NCBI RefSeq assembly: GCF_003386165.1
Contig: NZ_QRDV01000011.1
Coordinates: 4,431 to 68,430, forward strand
Direction of reading: 5' to 3'
From: Winogradskyella eximia
GTDB lineage: Bacteria; Bacteroidota; Bacteroidia; Flavobacteriales; Flavobacteriaceae
Length of the DNA stretch: 64,000 nucleotides
In this document: one piece after another, positions 35,522 through 45,016 of the stretch
Layout of the letters: every line of letters begins with the position of its first letter
How positions within the stretch are numbered: position 1 is the stretch's first letter
The notes under the pieces: generated by a model
What the model was told of the DNA's origin: nothing
Database searches by the model: none
Seen by the model: only the letters and a program-made list of their open reading frames with translations
Translations under genes and position numbers: made by a program

Positions 35522-36633
35522 TAAGAATCTTGTTTACAATTCCTAATTTTGATTCCGCAGGTAGTGGCAAAGCTTTATTGCATGTGGCAAAACGAATGGA
35601 TACCACACGTTTTGAAATTCATATTGCTTGTTTTCATAGTCGTGGTGAATTTTTTAAAGAGGTTGAGAAATCTGGTATTCCTGTTCATGTTTTTAATTAT
35701 ACACCACCTATAAAACCTTATATAAAGGGATTGAAAGCTTGCTATGAAATCAGCAAGGAATTCAAAAAAATTAACCCAGATATTATTCATAGCTTTCATT
35801 ATGCTGCAGATTATACAGAGGCTTTAGCCGCAAAAATGGCAGGTGTAAAATGGGTGTATACGAAAAAGAATATGAATTGGGGAGGAGCTTCTAAAAATGG
35901 ATGGTATTTAAGAACTTTTTTAGCTTCAGCCATAGCAGTTCAAAATACGGATATGATATCTGATTTTTTTAGGAATTCAAAAAAAACCACGCTGATTCCA
36001 AGAGGAGTAGATGTAGATTCTTTTAAACCTATAGAAAAAAATGAAAGTTTAGCTCAAAGATGGCAACTCCAAGCCAAAGATAGAGTTATTATGTGTGTAG
36101 CTAATTTGGTGCCTATAAAAGGTATTGAAATTTTATTACAAGCCTTTAAAGGTGTTTCAAGTCAATTTCCAGATTGGAAATTAATGATTGTTGGAGATAA
36201 TGACAGTCCATATGGAAAAGAGATGTTAGCTTTAACCACTGAATTGGGACTAAATGAAAAGGTGTTATTTTGTGGTAAACAAAATCATATTCAGAACTAT
36301 TTAAGCTTAGCTGAAGTTGTGGTTTTACCAACATTAAATAAAGGTAGAAAGGAAGGCTCTCCAGTTTCATTATTAGAAGCTATGGCTAGTGGTAAAAATG
36401 TATTGGGTTCTAATATTTCTGGAATTAAGGATCAATTACAACCATTTCCAGATCATTTGGTAACTGCTGGTGACATTGAGGCTTGGAAATCTGCATTATT
36501 AGCATGTTGTTCTAATTCAAAAGACATACACGAAAAATTAGGAAATGACTTTAGGGAATATGTGATAGAAAATTATCATATTGATATAGAGGTGAGAAGG
36601 TGTCAGGATTTATATCTTAAACTGGTCAATTAA
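35518..36633 (+). CDS. GT4 family glycosyltransferase
   Basis: A 371-residue GT-B enzyme with the retaining GT4 fold. The N-terminal domain starts IRILFTIPNFDSAGSGKALL, and the C-terminal domain has VANLVPIKGIEILLQAF and the EX7E-type motif EGSPVSLLEAMASG. The start chosen is ATG 35518, which overlaps the asnB stop as ATGA; an in-frame extension 33 nt upstream lies inside asnB. No membrane segments. Donor is unknown. Confidence 0.88.
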   Translation: MIRILFTIPNFDSAGSGKALLHVAKRMDTTRFEIHIACFHSRGEFFKEVEKSGIPVHVFNYTPPIKPYIKGLKACYEISKEFKKINPDIIHSFHYAADYTEALAAKMAGVKWVYTKKNMNWGGASKNGWYLRTFLASAIAVQNTDMISDFFRNSKKTTLIPRGVDVDSFKPIEKNESLAQRWQLQAKDRVIMCVANLVPIKGIEILLQAFKGVSSQFPDWKLMIVGDNDSPYGKEMLALTTELGLNEKVLFCGKQNHIQNYLSLAEVVVLPTLNKGRKEGSPVSLLEAMASGKNVLGSNISGIKDQLQPFPDHLVTAGDIEAWKSALLACCSNSKDIHEKLGNDFREYVIENYHIDIEVRRCQDLYLKLVN

Positions 36634-36642
36634 TTATAATGT

Positions 36643-38079
36643 ATGCTTTTTAACTCAATAGACTTTGCTGTTTTTCTTCCTATAGTTTTTATACTTTATT
36701 GGTTTGTATTAGGTAGGCATTTAAAATATCAAAATGTACTCATTGTTGTAGCTAGTTATGTCTTTTATGGCTGGTGGGATTGGCGCTTTTTGTCATTAAT
36801 ACTTTTTAGTACACTTGTCGATTACGCAGTAGGAATTGCATTATCTAAAAGTGAAGACACTACCAAACGGAAATTATTACTTTGGTTAAGCATCATTGTA
36901 AACCTGGGTTTTCTTGGTTTTTTTAAATATTATAATTTCTTTTTAGATAATTTTATTGAAGCCTTTTCATTTTTTGGTCGAGACATTCAACCCAACACTT
37001 TAAATATTATTTTACCTGTAGGTATTAGTTTTTATACTTTTCAGACTTTAAGCTATACTATAGATGTCTATAAGCGACAGTTAGAACCTACTAAGAATTT
37101 TATATCCTTTGCTGCGTTTGTCAGTTTCTTTCCGCAATTAGTTGCAGGTCCAATTGAGCGAGCATCAAATTTGTTGCCACAGTTCTATGTTAAAAGACAT
37201 TTTGATTACAACAAAGCTGTAGATGGTTTGCGACAGATATTATGGGGTTTGTTTAAAAAAGTAGTAATTGCAGACAATTGTGCCTACTTTGCTAATGTGA
37301 TTTTTGATGGCTATGAAACTTATTCAGCGAGTACATTAGTATTAGGCGCAGTGTTTTTTGCCTTTCAAATTTATGGTGATTTTTCTGGTTATTCAGACAT
37401 TGCCATTGGTGTTTCTAAATTATTTGGTTTCAATTTAAAACAGAATTTTGCAACACCATACTTTTCTAGGGATATGGCTGAGTTTTGGCGTCGTTGGCAT
37501 ATATCACTTTCCACTTGGTTTAGAGATTATTTATATATTCCGTTAGGTGGCTCTAAAGGAAGTAAAGGCAACCAAATTAGAAATGTATTTATTATTTTTA
37601 TAGTTAGCGGTTTCTGGCATGGTGCTAATTGGACTTTTATTTTTTGGGGAGTATTAAACGCAGTGTATTTTTTACCCTTATTATTGAGAAATAAAAATAG
37701 GGTTCATACTAATGTAGTTGCTCAAAATAGTATGTTGCCAACTGTAAAAGAGTTATTGCAAATGCTACTTACGTTTGGTCTTACAGTTTTGGCATGGGTG
37801 TTTTTTAGAGCAGAAAATTTGCCAATGGCCTTTGATTATATTGCTAGAATAGCCGATTTATCCTTATTTACGATGCCACAAGTAAGACCAACTGATTTAT
37901 TTATTTTTATTATATTATTTTTAGGAATAGAATGGGCAGGACGACGAAATTTGTATGCTATTGAAAGTTTATGGTTTAAATATCCTAAACCAATACGTTT
38001 ATTTATTTATTATTCTATTGCTATGCTTATTTTTTTATTTGGAGGTAAAACTCAAGAGTTTATTTATTTTCAGTTTTAA
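36643..38079 (+). CDS. MBOAT family O-acyltransferase (AlgI/PatA-like)
   Basis: A 478-residue polytopic membrane protein that passes acyl (usually acetyl) groups across the inner membrane for O-acylation of a surface glycan. Family motifs include FFPQLVAGPIERA, FWRRWHISLSTWFRDYLYIPLGG (His286) and GFWHGANWTF with the invariant His326. It is followed, with 1-bp overlap, by an SGNH-like protein, the usual periplasmic partner in alginate-type systems. The acceptor is probably the locus polysaccharide. Confidence 0.93.
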   Translation: MLFNSIDFAVFLPIVFILYWFVLGRHLKYQNVLIVVASYVFYGWWDWRFLSLILFSTLVDYAVGIALSKSEDTTKRKLLLWLSIIVNLGFLGFFKYYNFFLDNFIEAFSFFGRDIQPNTLNIILPVGISFYTFQTLSYTIDVYKRQLEPTKNFISFAAFVSFFPQLVAGPIERASNLLPQFYVKRHFDYNKAVDGLRQILWGLFKKVVIADNCAYFANVIFDGYETYSASTLVLGAVFFAFQIYGDFSGYSDIAIGVSKLFGFNLKQNFATPYFSRDMAEFWRRWHISLSTWFRDYLYIPLGGSKGSKGNQIRNVFIIFIVSGFWHGANWTFIFWGVLNAVYFLPLLLRNKNRVHTNVVAQNSMLPTVKELLQMLLTFGLTVLAWVFFRAENLPMAFDYIARIADLSLFTMPQVRPTDLFIFIILFLGIEWAGRRNLYAIESLWFKYPKPIRLFIYYSIAMLIFLFGGKTQEFIYFQF

Positions 38080-39005
38080 TGAAACGATTTTTATTACATA
38101 CATCATTTTTTTTAGCTATCCTGTTAGCTAGTGTTTTTGTTGTTTTTGCTTCGGCAGATGGTACAACAGATGCTTATTATAAAAAAGTATCTTCTCCTAA
38201 GCAATCTTCAATGATTGTTGGTTCATCTCGTGCTAGTCAAGGTATCCAACCACATATTATTGATTCTGTATTAAGAACAACAGGATTATTTAATTATGGG
38301 TTTACAATTAATATTTCGCCTTATGGAGAGACTTATTACAATAGCATTTCTAACAAATTAAATGCAGCTTCAAAAAATGGGTTATTTATTGTTGCTGTAA
38401 CACCGTGGTCTTTATCAGAATATAAATTGGGAAATAAAAAAGAAGGGAAGTATCTTGAAGACGATGACATATTAGCAAAAACATCTTTTGTGAATATGAA
38501 TCCTAATATTGAATATCTTATAGAGTCATTAAATTCTAAAAATGAATCTATTATAAGAAATAAATTTAGAAAAGGAATGTATCAAACTTTCTTTGTGAAC
38601 AACAATGGTTGGTTAGAAGTCACTATAGAGTCTGATATGATTACAAATAAGGCTCGAACACAGAACAAAATCGTTAGTTACAAAAAAAGAAAAACTAATT
38701 ATAGCGGATTTTCGGAATACAGATGTGGCTATTTAAAGAAAACAATAGAATTATTTAAAGAACATGGGCAAGTATATCTCGTTAGAATACCTGTTGTTGA
38801 TGCGATGTTGGAAATTGAAAATGAATTGGTGCCAAATTTTGATGATATAATGAATGATACTTCTAAAGAGTACGGGATTCCATATATTAATATGATGCCT
38901 TTTAATGATCAATATAATTATACAGACGGAAATCATTTAACGGTATCTTCGGGTAAAAAGTTTTCCTTAGATTTAGCAATTCAAATAAATAAATTAAAGA
39001 AATAG
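38079..39005 (+). CDS. SGNH-hydrolase-like protein, partner of the MBOAT acyltransferase
   Basis: A 308-residue protein with an N-terminal signal anchor (about 4-26), then a periplasmic domain. IVGSSRASQG (Ser49/Ser50) is the nucleophile region, and DGNHLT supplies the Asp283/His286 pair of an SGNH esterase/acyltransferase. It is translationally coupled to the MBOAT gene, so it probably transfers the acyl group to the polysaccharide, as AlgJ/AlgX do. It is short compared with AlgX and has no carbohydrate-binding module. Confidence 0.78.
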   Translation: MKRFLLHTSFFLAILLASVFVVFASADGTTDAYYKKVSSPKQSSMIVGSSRASQGIQPHIIDSVLRTTGLFNYGFTINISPYGETYYNSISNKLNAASKNGLFIVAVTPWSLSEYKLGNKKEGKYLEDDDILAKTSFVNMNPNIEYLIESLNSKNESIIRNKFRKGMYQTFFVNNNGWLEVTIESDMITNKARTQNKIVSYKKRKTNYSGFSEYRCGYLKKTIELFKEHGQVYLVRIPVVDAMLEIENELVPNFDDIMNDTSKEYGIPYINMMPFNDQYNYTDGNHLTVSSGKKFSLDLAIQINKLKK

Positions 39006-39016
39006 CCAACTGGTAA

Positions 39017-40201
39017 ATGATAATAGGCCTTATACTATCGAATACTCCAAATTATTCAGAAACTTTTTTTATTAATAAAATAAAAGGACTGCAAGCTAGT
39101 GGAGTTGAGGTTGTATTATTTGTAGGTAAAGAAAGAGAGGGTTTTTCTCTTTGTAAGGTTTGTAAAATGCCTACCGTCTATAAAAATATTTTTTTATTCG
39201 GATTTCAGTATGTATTTGTATTATTATCCTTACTACCACATGTTAAAAACGTATGGCGTTTTTTAAAGCTTGAAAAAGCAAGTGGCAGTTCAAGTTTAAA
39301 ACTTCTAAAGCTTTTATTTATAAATAGCCATATTTTAAAAGCAAAATTAGATTGGTTGCATTTTGGTTTTGCAACACAAACAATAGGAAGTGAACTGGTT
39401 GCCAAAGCTATCGAAGCAAAAATGGCAGTGAGTTTTAGAGGGTTTGATATTAATGAATATCCTAAAAAGCATAAAAACTGTTATGTAAAACTTTGGAAAA
39501 ATATAGATAAGGTACATTCTATTTCTCAATATTTAGTTGATGAAGCTTATAAATTGGGATTAGATAAAAGTGTTCCTGTAGTTATAGTTAGTCCTGCTGT
39601 GGATATGAGTTTTATCAATGCTATAAAAGATAAGACTAAATCAAAGTTCCAAAAGGGGATGGTAATCTGCACTGTAGCAAGACTTAATTGGATTAAAGAT
39701 TTATCTACAGCTATTAAAACGATAAGTTTACTTAAAATGAAGTATCCTCAAATTAGTTATCTTATCATTGGAGGTGGAAGCCAAAAAGAGAAAGAACAAT
39801 ATTTAAATTTAGTAGAAGAATTAGGATTGCAAGACCATGTGGTTTTTTACGATAAGCTATCACATGTAGAAACCATTCAAAAAATGAATGAATGCGATAT
39901 TTATTTGCAAACAAGTATTAATGAAGGGTTTTGTAATGCAGTCTTAGAAGCCCAAGCATTAGGAAAGTTATGTGTGGCTACAAACGTTGGAGGTCTCAAA
40001 GAGAATATAGTAGACACTAAAACAGGATGGTTAGTAGAACCTCAAAATCCTATTGTGATTTCCGAAAAAATTATAGAGATTATAAATTTAAGTGAGCTTC
40101 AATTAGACAAAATAAAGGAACAAGCTGTAAAAAGAGTAGAAACAAAGTTTAATACAGAAATACAGATGAAATCCTTTGTGGAATTTTATAAAAACTCATA
40201 A
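39017..40201 (+). CDS. GT4 family glycosyltransferase
   Basis: A 394-residue GT-B enzyme. The acceptor-side half includes WLHFGFATQTIGSELVAKA and VSFRGFDINEYP; the donor-side half has VARLNWIKDLSTAI and the EX7E motif NEGFCNAVLEAQALGK. The closest visible resemblance is to colanic-acid-type WcaL/AmsK enzymes. It starts 11 bp after the SGNH gene. Specificity is unknown. Confidence 0.88.
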   Translation: MIIGLILSNTPNYSETFFINKIKGLQASGVEVVLFVGKEREGFSLCKVCKMPTVYKNIFLFGFQYVFVLLSLLPHVKNVWRFLKLEKASGSSSLKLLKLLFINSHILKAKLDWLHFGFATQTIGSELVAKAIEAKMAVSFRGFDINEYPKKHKNCYVKLWKNIDKVHSISQYLVDEAYKLGLDKSVPVVIVSPAVDMSFINAIKDKTKSKFQKGMVICTVARLNWIKDLSTAIKTISLLKMKYPQISYLIIGGGSQKEKEQYLNLVEELGLQDHVVFYDKLSHVETIQKMNECDIYLQTSINEGFCNAVLEAQALGKLCVATNVGGLKENIVDTKTGWLVEPQNPIVISEKIIEIINLSELQLDKIKEQAVKRVETKFNTEIQMKSFVEFYKNS

Positions 40202-40294
40202 TATTGTATGGATTTAGCGGTATTCAAAATAATGCTGATTTTATTTAGAACTAATTATCTCGAAGTAGTAATTTAAACTTCCGTATTATTAATT

Positions 40295-41359
40295 ATGAAA
40301 CTGTTTTACCCAAGTCAATTATACGATAAAAATTATAGAAGAGATTTATTTCCTCTGCTCAAACCTTTTTATAAAGAGTCAGATTTTACAGATAAACAAC
40401 GTATAGAATTATATGGTGTCTCCGAGAACGATTATACGTTTGTAGATAAAATTGAAGATGCAGAATTTGTGATATTAACAATGTCTTGGTTGTATTACAA
40501 ATTAACAAATAAGACAGAACAAGCCATTAAATTTATAGAAGAAGCCAACCAATTAAACAAGCAGGTTATAATTTCAATTCCTAGTGATTTTGGTATAGAA
40601 TTCCCTAAACATTTAAACGTCATTGTAATTAGAGAACAAGGTTATAGGTCTAAACTAAGTAACAACCATCAATGTATTCCGGTATTAATACCAGATCCAT
40701 TAAAAAAGCACTATCAAACCACTCAAGTTTTTAAAAGACCATATGCTGAAAAACCAACAGTAGGATTTTGCGGCCAGGCAGATAGTAGACTGACAGAGGC
40801 TTTTAACGAACGATTTAAGATTTTTGCTCGTAATATGCTCTTTTATTTCAAAATAAGATTTAAAACACCTCATCAACTTATAGCAACAAAACATCTAAGG
40901 TCTAAACTCGTTGAACTATTGCAAGATAGCCCAAAGATTAATGCTAATTTTATTATAAGAAAAGCACATAGAGCTGGTGTAGAATTTTTAAAAACAAAAG
41001 ACACACATAAATCTACTTTAGAGTTTTTTGATAATATAAAGGATTCAGATTATGTATTGTGCGCTAGAGGTGTTGGGAATTTTTCAGTCCGATTGTATGA
41101 AACTTTGGCTATGGGAAGAATTCCTGTGTTTGTAAATACTGACTGTATGTTGCCTCACGATACTTATTTTAACTGGAAAGACCATATGGTTTGGGTAGAA
41201 TATAAAGATAGACATCGCATAGCAGATATAGTTGCAGAGTTTCATGCCAATCTTAATGAGGAATCATTAAATGACTTTTTTATAGGCAATAGAAAACTTT
41301 GGGAAAACAAATTAAAATTAGATTCATATTTTAAAACGTTATTTAATCATTTAAACTAA
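40295..41359 (+). CDS. Exostosin-like (GT47) glycosyltransferase
   Basis: A 354-residue protein whose C-terminal part, DYVLCARGVGNFSVRLYET followed by LAMGRIPVFVNTDCMLP (about 250-290), is the conserved donor-binding region of the exostosin/GT47 family. The N-terminal half is less conserved, with VGFCGQADSR near 152. GT47 enzymes include heparan-sulfate and plant cell-wall transferases and occur in some bacterial capsule loci. It is preceded by a 93-bp gap. Donor sugar cannot be deduced. Confidence 0.78.
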   Translation: MKLFYPSQLYDKNYRRDLFPLLKPFYKESDFTDKQRIELYGVSENDYTFVDKIEDAEFVILTMSWLYYKLTNKTEQAIKFIEEANQLNKQVIISIPSDFGIEFPKHLNVIVIREQGYRSKLSNNHQCIPVLIPDPLKKHYQTTQVFKRPYAEKPTVGFCGQADSRLTEAFNERFKIFARNMLFYFKIRFKTPHQLIATKHLRSKLVELLQDSPKINANFIIRKAHRAGVEFLKTKDTHKSTLEFFDNIKDSDYVLCARGVGNFSVRLYETLAMGRIPVFVNTDCMLPHDTYFNWKDHMVWVEYKDRHRIADIVAEFHANLNEESLNDFFIGNRKLWENKLKLDSYFKTLFNHLN

Positions 41360-41368
41360 AATAATATA

Positions 41369-42700
41369 GTGCCTTTTAGGTTTTTAAAATACATACAGCC
41401 AACCAATTATTTTTCACTTCCTGTTGATAAGCATCATACAGTGTTTCCTATTGTTGAGACTATAAATGAATCCATAAAGTCTTTTTTAAATACAGATGAG
41501 AAATTTAAAAGTGAAAGAGCCAAAGCTTATGACTTATCATGGCAAGCTGTGCAATTAGGTTATATTGGCAATGCAAAAACGTACACTTCTTTTGAGCCAT
41601 TACCATTAGAAGACGAATACCGATTTATAAAAAAATATTACAACTCTATTTGGGTGTTTTATATATTGATTTTAAGATTAATAAGTTTTAAAAATCCCAT
41701 TAAAAATATTTCAGCATTTCTAAAGAGTAGAACAACAAAACGATCTAATTATCTTAATCATCCTATTGCTTATAGGGAATGGGATAATTTTGAATCTCAA
41801 TTATTACGTGATAAACCTCTGGTGAGTATTATCATACCCACTTTAAATAGATATCAATATTTAAAAGATGTCTTAAAAGATTTAGAACAACAAGATTATA
41901 AAAATATTGAGGTTATTGTTATAGATCAATCATTACCTTTTAACGAAGCTTTTTTTAACGAGTTTAATCTAAAGTTAACTGTAAAATATCAAGAAGAGCG
42001 TGCACTATGGTTGGCGAGAAATACAGCCATAAAATTGAGTAAAGGAGAGTTGTTATTGTTATTTGATGACGATAGCAGAGTAGAACCTAACTGGATTACA
42101 GACCACCTTAAATGTTTAGATTTTTTTAATGCAGATATTTCATCTGGTGTTTCAATTTCCGTAGTTGGTGATAAAGTGCCTCAGCACTATTCGTTTTTTA
42201 GAAGAGCAGATCAATTAGATACAGGTAACGTTTTACTAAAAAAATCTATATTCAGGGAAATAGGTTTGTTTGATAGGCAGTTTGAAAAGCAACGCATGGG
42301 TGATGGAGAATTTGGATTAAGATCACATATCAATGGCTTTTTAAATATTTCTAATCCATATGCAAAACGATTACATCTTAAAGTAGGTTCGGGAGGTTTA
42401 CGAGAAATGGGCAGTTGGGATAGTTTTAGAACTAAAAAATGGTTAGACCCAAGACCAATTCCAAGTGTTTTGTATTTATATCGAAAATATTATGGTAATT
42501 ATAAATCTAAGTTGGAGTTATTAAAAACAGTACCTGCTTCAATTATGCCATACCGATTTAAAGGCAATAAGTTTTATATGGTAATTGGTGCTTTTCTATC
42601 CGTTTTTATTTTACCAATTATTTTGATTCAAGTTATAAAATCATGGAAATTAGCATCTAAGAAATTAAAGGAGGGTTCATTAATAGAATCTTTAAATTAA
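41369..42700 (+). CDS. Family 2 glycosyltransferase with N-terminal extension
   Basis: A 443-residue protein, start GTG. The first about 145 residues have no recognised family. The GT-A core follows: VSIIIPTLNRYQYLKDVL (about 152-169), VIVIDQSLPFN and the metal-binding LLLFDDDSRVEPNW (about 229-242). QRMGDGEFGLR is the likely base region. The C-terminus has one or two hydrophobic helices (about 400-425). The stop overlaps the next ATG by 1 bp. Confidence 0.85.
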   Translation: MPFRFLKYIQPTNYFSLPVDKHHTVFPIVETINESIKSFLNTDEKFKSERAKAYDLSWQAVQLGYIGNAKTYTSFEPLPLEDEYRFIKKYYNSIWVFYILILRLISFKNPIKNISAFLKSRTTKRSNYLNHPIAYREWDNFESQLLRDKPLVSIIIPTLNRYQYLKDVLKDLEQQDYKNIEVIVIDQSLPFNEAFFNEFNLKLTVKYQEERALWLARNTAIKLSKGELLLLFDDDSRVEPNWITDHLKCLDFFNADISSGVSISVVGDKVPQHYSFFRRADQLDTGNVLLKKSIFREIGLFDRQFEKQRMGDGEFGLRSHINGFLNISNPYAKRLHLKVGSGGLREMGSWDSFRTKKWLDPRPIPSVLYLYRKYYGNYKSKLELLKTVPASIMPYRFKGNKFYMVIGAFLSVFILPIILIQVIKSWKLASKKLKEGSLIESLN

Positions 42701-43764
42701 TGAAAGTATTACAAGTTATAGATCATTTAAATGTAGGAGGTGCTGAACGTGTTTTGGTAGACCTTACAAATATTTTAAATGAAAATCAATACAATGTAAC
42801 TGTCTTATGTTTATTAAAAAAAGCAAAATTAGATGAACAATTAAACAAGAATATTAATGTTATTTATTTACATCGAAAAAATAAATTCAACCCATTATAC
42901 TTAATCAAACTATACATTATTTTAAGAAAGTATGACGTTATTCATATTCATTTAAGACAGGTTTTAAGATACGTGTCTTTGCTGTTTTATACAACGAGAT
43001 TAAACAAGAAAAAAGTGATTATTTTTCAAGATCATTTTGGAAAAATAGATACTGAAAAAACTATTTCACCAAGTATTAAAGAAGCCATGAAGCGCTGTAC
43101 AGCTTATATTGGAGTGAGCGATCAACTTACCAATTGGGCTAAGAGTAATACTATTAATTCTAATATTTTCAAATTATCTAACATTGTTAGGCAGAATAAG
43201 GTTGGTATAAATTCTAATTTATCTTCAACTCAAATACATATAGTGTCAGTAGGGAATTTTAGACCACAAAAAAATTACGAATTCTTGTGCCAACTTATAG
43301 CTCAGAGCTCAGATGAGTATAATTATACCATTTATGGACAACTCGTAGATCTCAACTATTACCACAAGATTAAAGACCTTATAAGTGATTTAAAAATTGA
43401 AGATAAGGTAACCATCATTACAGATTGCGATAATATTGTATCAGAATTACCAAAATACCATTTAGGTTTGCATTGTGCTACTTCAGAAACAGGACCTTTA
43501 GTCGCTATAGAATATTTAAGCATGCAAATTCCATTTGTAGCATATAATACAGGAGAAGTTGCTATGGATGTTGGAAAAACTTTTCCTAGTTTTATTCAAA
43601 AGGATTTTAATGTTGAAAACTGGAATACTAACATTAATACGATTTTAGAGCATAGAGCAGATTTTGTAAAGGAGCTAAAATCATTCTTTACAAAAAAGTA
43701 TTCTGAAGATGCTTACTTAGAAAATTGCATATCTATATATCAAAAACTAATAGCCAAACAATAA
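42700..43764 (+). CDS. GT4 family glycosyltransferase
   Basis: A 354-residue GT-B enzyme. The N-terminus KVLQVIDHLNVGGAERVLVDL is the glycine-rich acceptor-side motif of GT4 enzymes. VSVGNFRPQKNYEFL opens the donor domain, and ETGPLVAIEYLSMQIP is the EX7E-type motif. It is coupled to both neighbours: 1-bp overlap upstream, 2-bp gap downstream. Confidence 0.88.
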   Translation: MKVLQVIDHLNVGGAERVLVDLTNILNENQYNVTVLCLLKKAKLDEQLNKNINVIYLHRKNKFNPLYLIKLYIILRKYDVIHIHLRQVLRYVSLLFYTTRLNKKKVIIFQDHFGKIDTEKTISPSIKEAMKRCTAYIGVSDQLTNWAKSNTINSNIFKLSNIVRQNKVGINSNLSSTQIHIVSVGNFRPQKNYEFLCQLIAQSSDEYNYTIYGQLVDLNYYHKIKDLISDLKIEDKVTIITDCDNIVSELPKYHLGLHCATSETGPLVAIEYLSMQIPFVAYNTGEVAMDVGKTFPSFIQKDFNVENWNTNINTILEHRADFVKELKSFFTKKYSEDAYLENCISIYQKLIAKQ

Positions 43765-43766
43765 AA

Positions 43767-44894
43767 TTGAAGTTAACTATAATATCACATACAGAGCATT
43801 ATAAATTACCAGATGGTACAATTGTTGGTTGGGGACCAACGCTTACTGAGATTAATTATTTGGCAGAAATTTTTGATGAAATATACCATATTGCTATGCT
43901 TCACGATTGTGAAGCGCCTAAAAGTTCTCTTCCATATACCAGTGACAGAATAACATTTGTGCCTTTAAAACCTTCGGGTGGACACGGTGTTTTGGAAAAA
44001 TTAAAGGTATTGTTTTCTGCTCCTAGTGTTATTAGAACAGTTAATAAAACACTGGCAAAATCAGATTGCTTTCAGCTTAGAGCTCCTACTGGTATCGGAG
44101 TATTTTTAATTCCGTATTTAACTCTGTTTTCAAAAAAGAAAGGTTGGTTTAAGTATGCCGGAAATTGGAAACAAGACCCAGCACCTTTAGGTTACGCAGC
44201 GCAACGTTATATGCTTAAAAAGCAAAAACGAGTGGTAACTATTAATGGTTCTTGGGATGATCAGCAAGTACATTGTTTAAGTTTTGAAAATCCATGCCTT
44301 ATTGATACAGATATTATAGAAGGTGTAAATGTTGTTTCAAAAAAAGAAAAGACTGAGCTTATTAATTTTTGTTATGTAGGACGGTTAGAAAAGCAAAAAG
44401 GAGTAGAGCGCATTATAAATGCATTTAACCAATTGCCAGAAAATTTGCTTGCTAAGGTGGGAAAAATTCATTTGGTAGGTAATGGCAGTGATGTTGATTA
44501 TTTTAAAAAATTGAGTTTAAAGAAAAACATAGATTTTGTGTTTCATGGGTTTTTGTCAACGAAAGATGTTTTTAATATCTATAAAGCATCTCATTTTTTC
44601 TTAATGCCAACAACAGCTTCAGAAGGCTTTCCAAAAGTTATTGCAGAAGCTATGAATTTTGGCTGTCTTCCAATGGTGTCCTCAATTTCTTCTATTAGTC
44701 AGTATGTAAAAGATGGACATAATGGCTTTTTGTTAGATCCTGTAACAGAAGAAAATGTTATTTCGGTCATCCAAAAAGGAATAAATTTAACTAATGAAGA
44801 TTATAAAACTATGATGAGTAATAATGCTGAATTGGTTAAAAAATTCACGTATCATTATTATGTAAATAGAATCAAAAAAATCATCACAAATTAG
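43767..44894 (+). CDS. GT4 family glycosyltransferase
   Basis: A 375-residue GT-B enzyme. The start chosen is TTG 43767, 2 bp after the preceding stop, giving MKLTIISHTEHYK; the upstream ATG at 43725 lies inside the previous gene. Motifs: FRYAGNWKQDP-like segment near 130, FCYVGRLEKQKGVERII and EGFPKVIAEAMNFG (EX7E). It is followed by a 122-bp gap before the transglutaminase-like gene. Confidence 0.86.
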   Translation: MKLTIISHTEHYKLPDGTIVGWGPTLTEINYLAEIFDEIYHIAMLHDCEAPKSSLPYTSDRITFVPLKPSGGHGVLEKLKVLFSAPSVIRTVNKTLAKSDCFQLRAPTGIGVFLIPYLTLFSKKKGWFKYAGNWKQDPAPLGYAAQRYMLKKQKRVVTINGSWDDQQVHCLSFENPCLIDTDIIEGVNVVSKKEKTELINFCYVGRLEKQKGVERIINAFNQLPENLLAKVGKIHLVGNGSDVDYFKKLSLKKNIDFVFHGFLSTKDVFNIYKASHFFLMPTTASEGFPKVIAEAMNFGCLPMVSSISSISQYVKDGHNGFLLDPVTEENVISVIQKGINLTNEDYKTMMSNNAELVKKFTYHYYVNRIKKIITN

Positions 44895-45016
44895 TAAATC
44901 TGAGGCACCAAGTACACTATTTCAGAATGTTACATTTTTATAATTATTTAGAATTAAGATGTAATCTGTATTTTTTATATATATTTAGCACACATTAATT
45001 AATCACCTATAACTCA

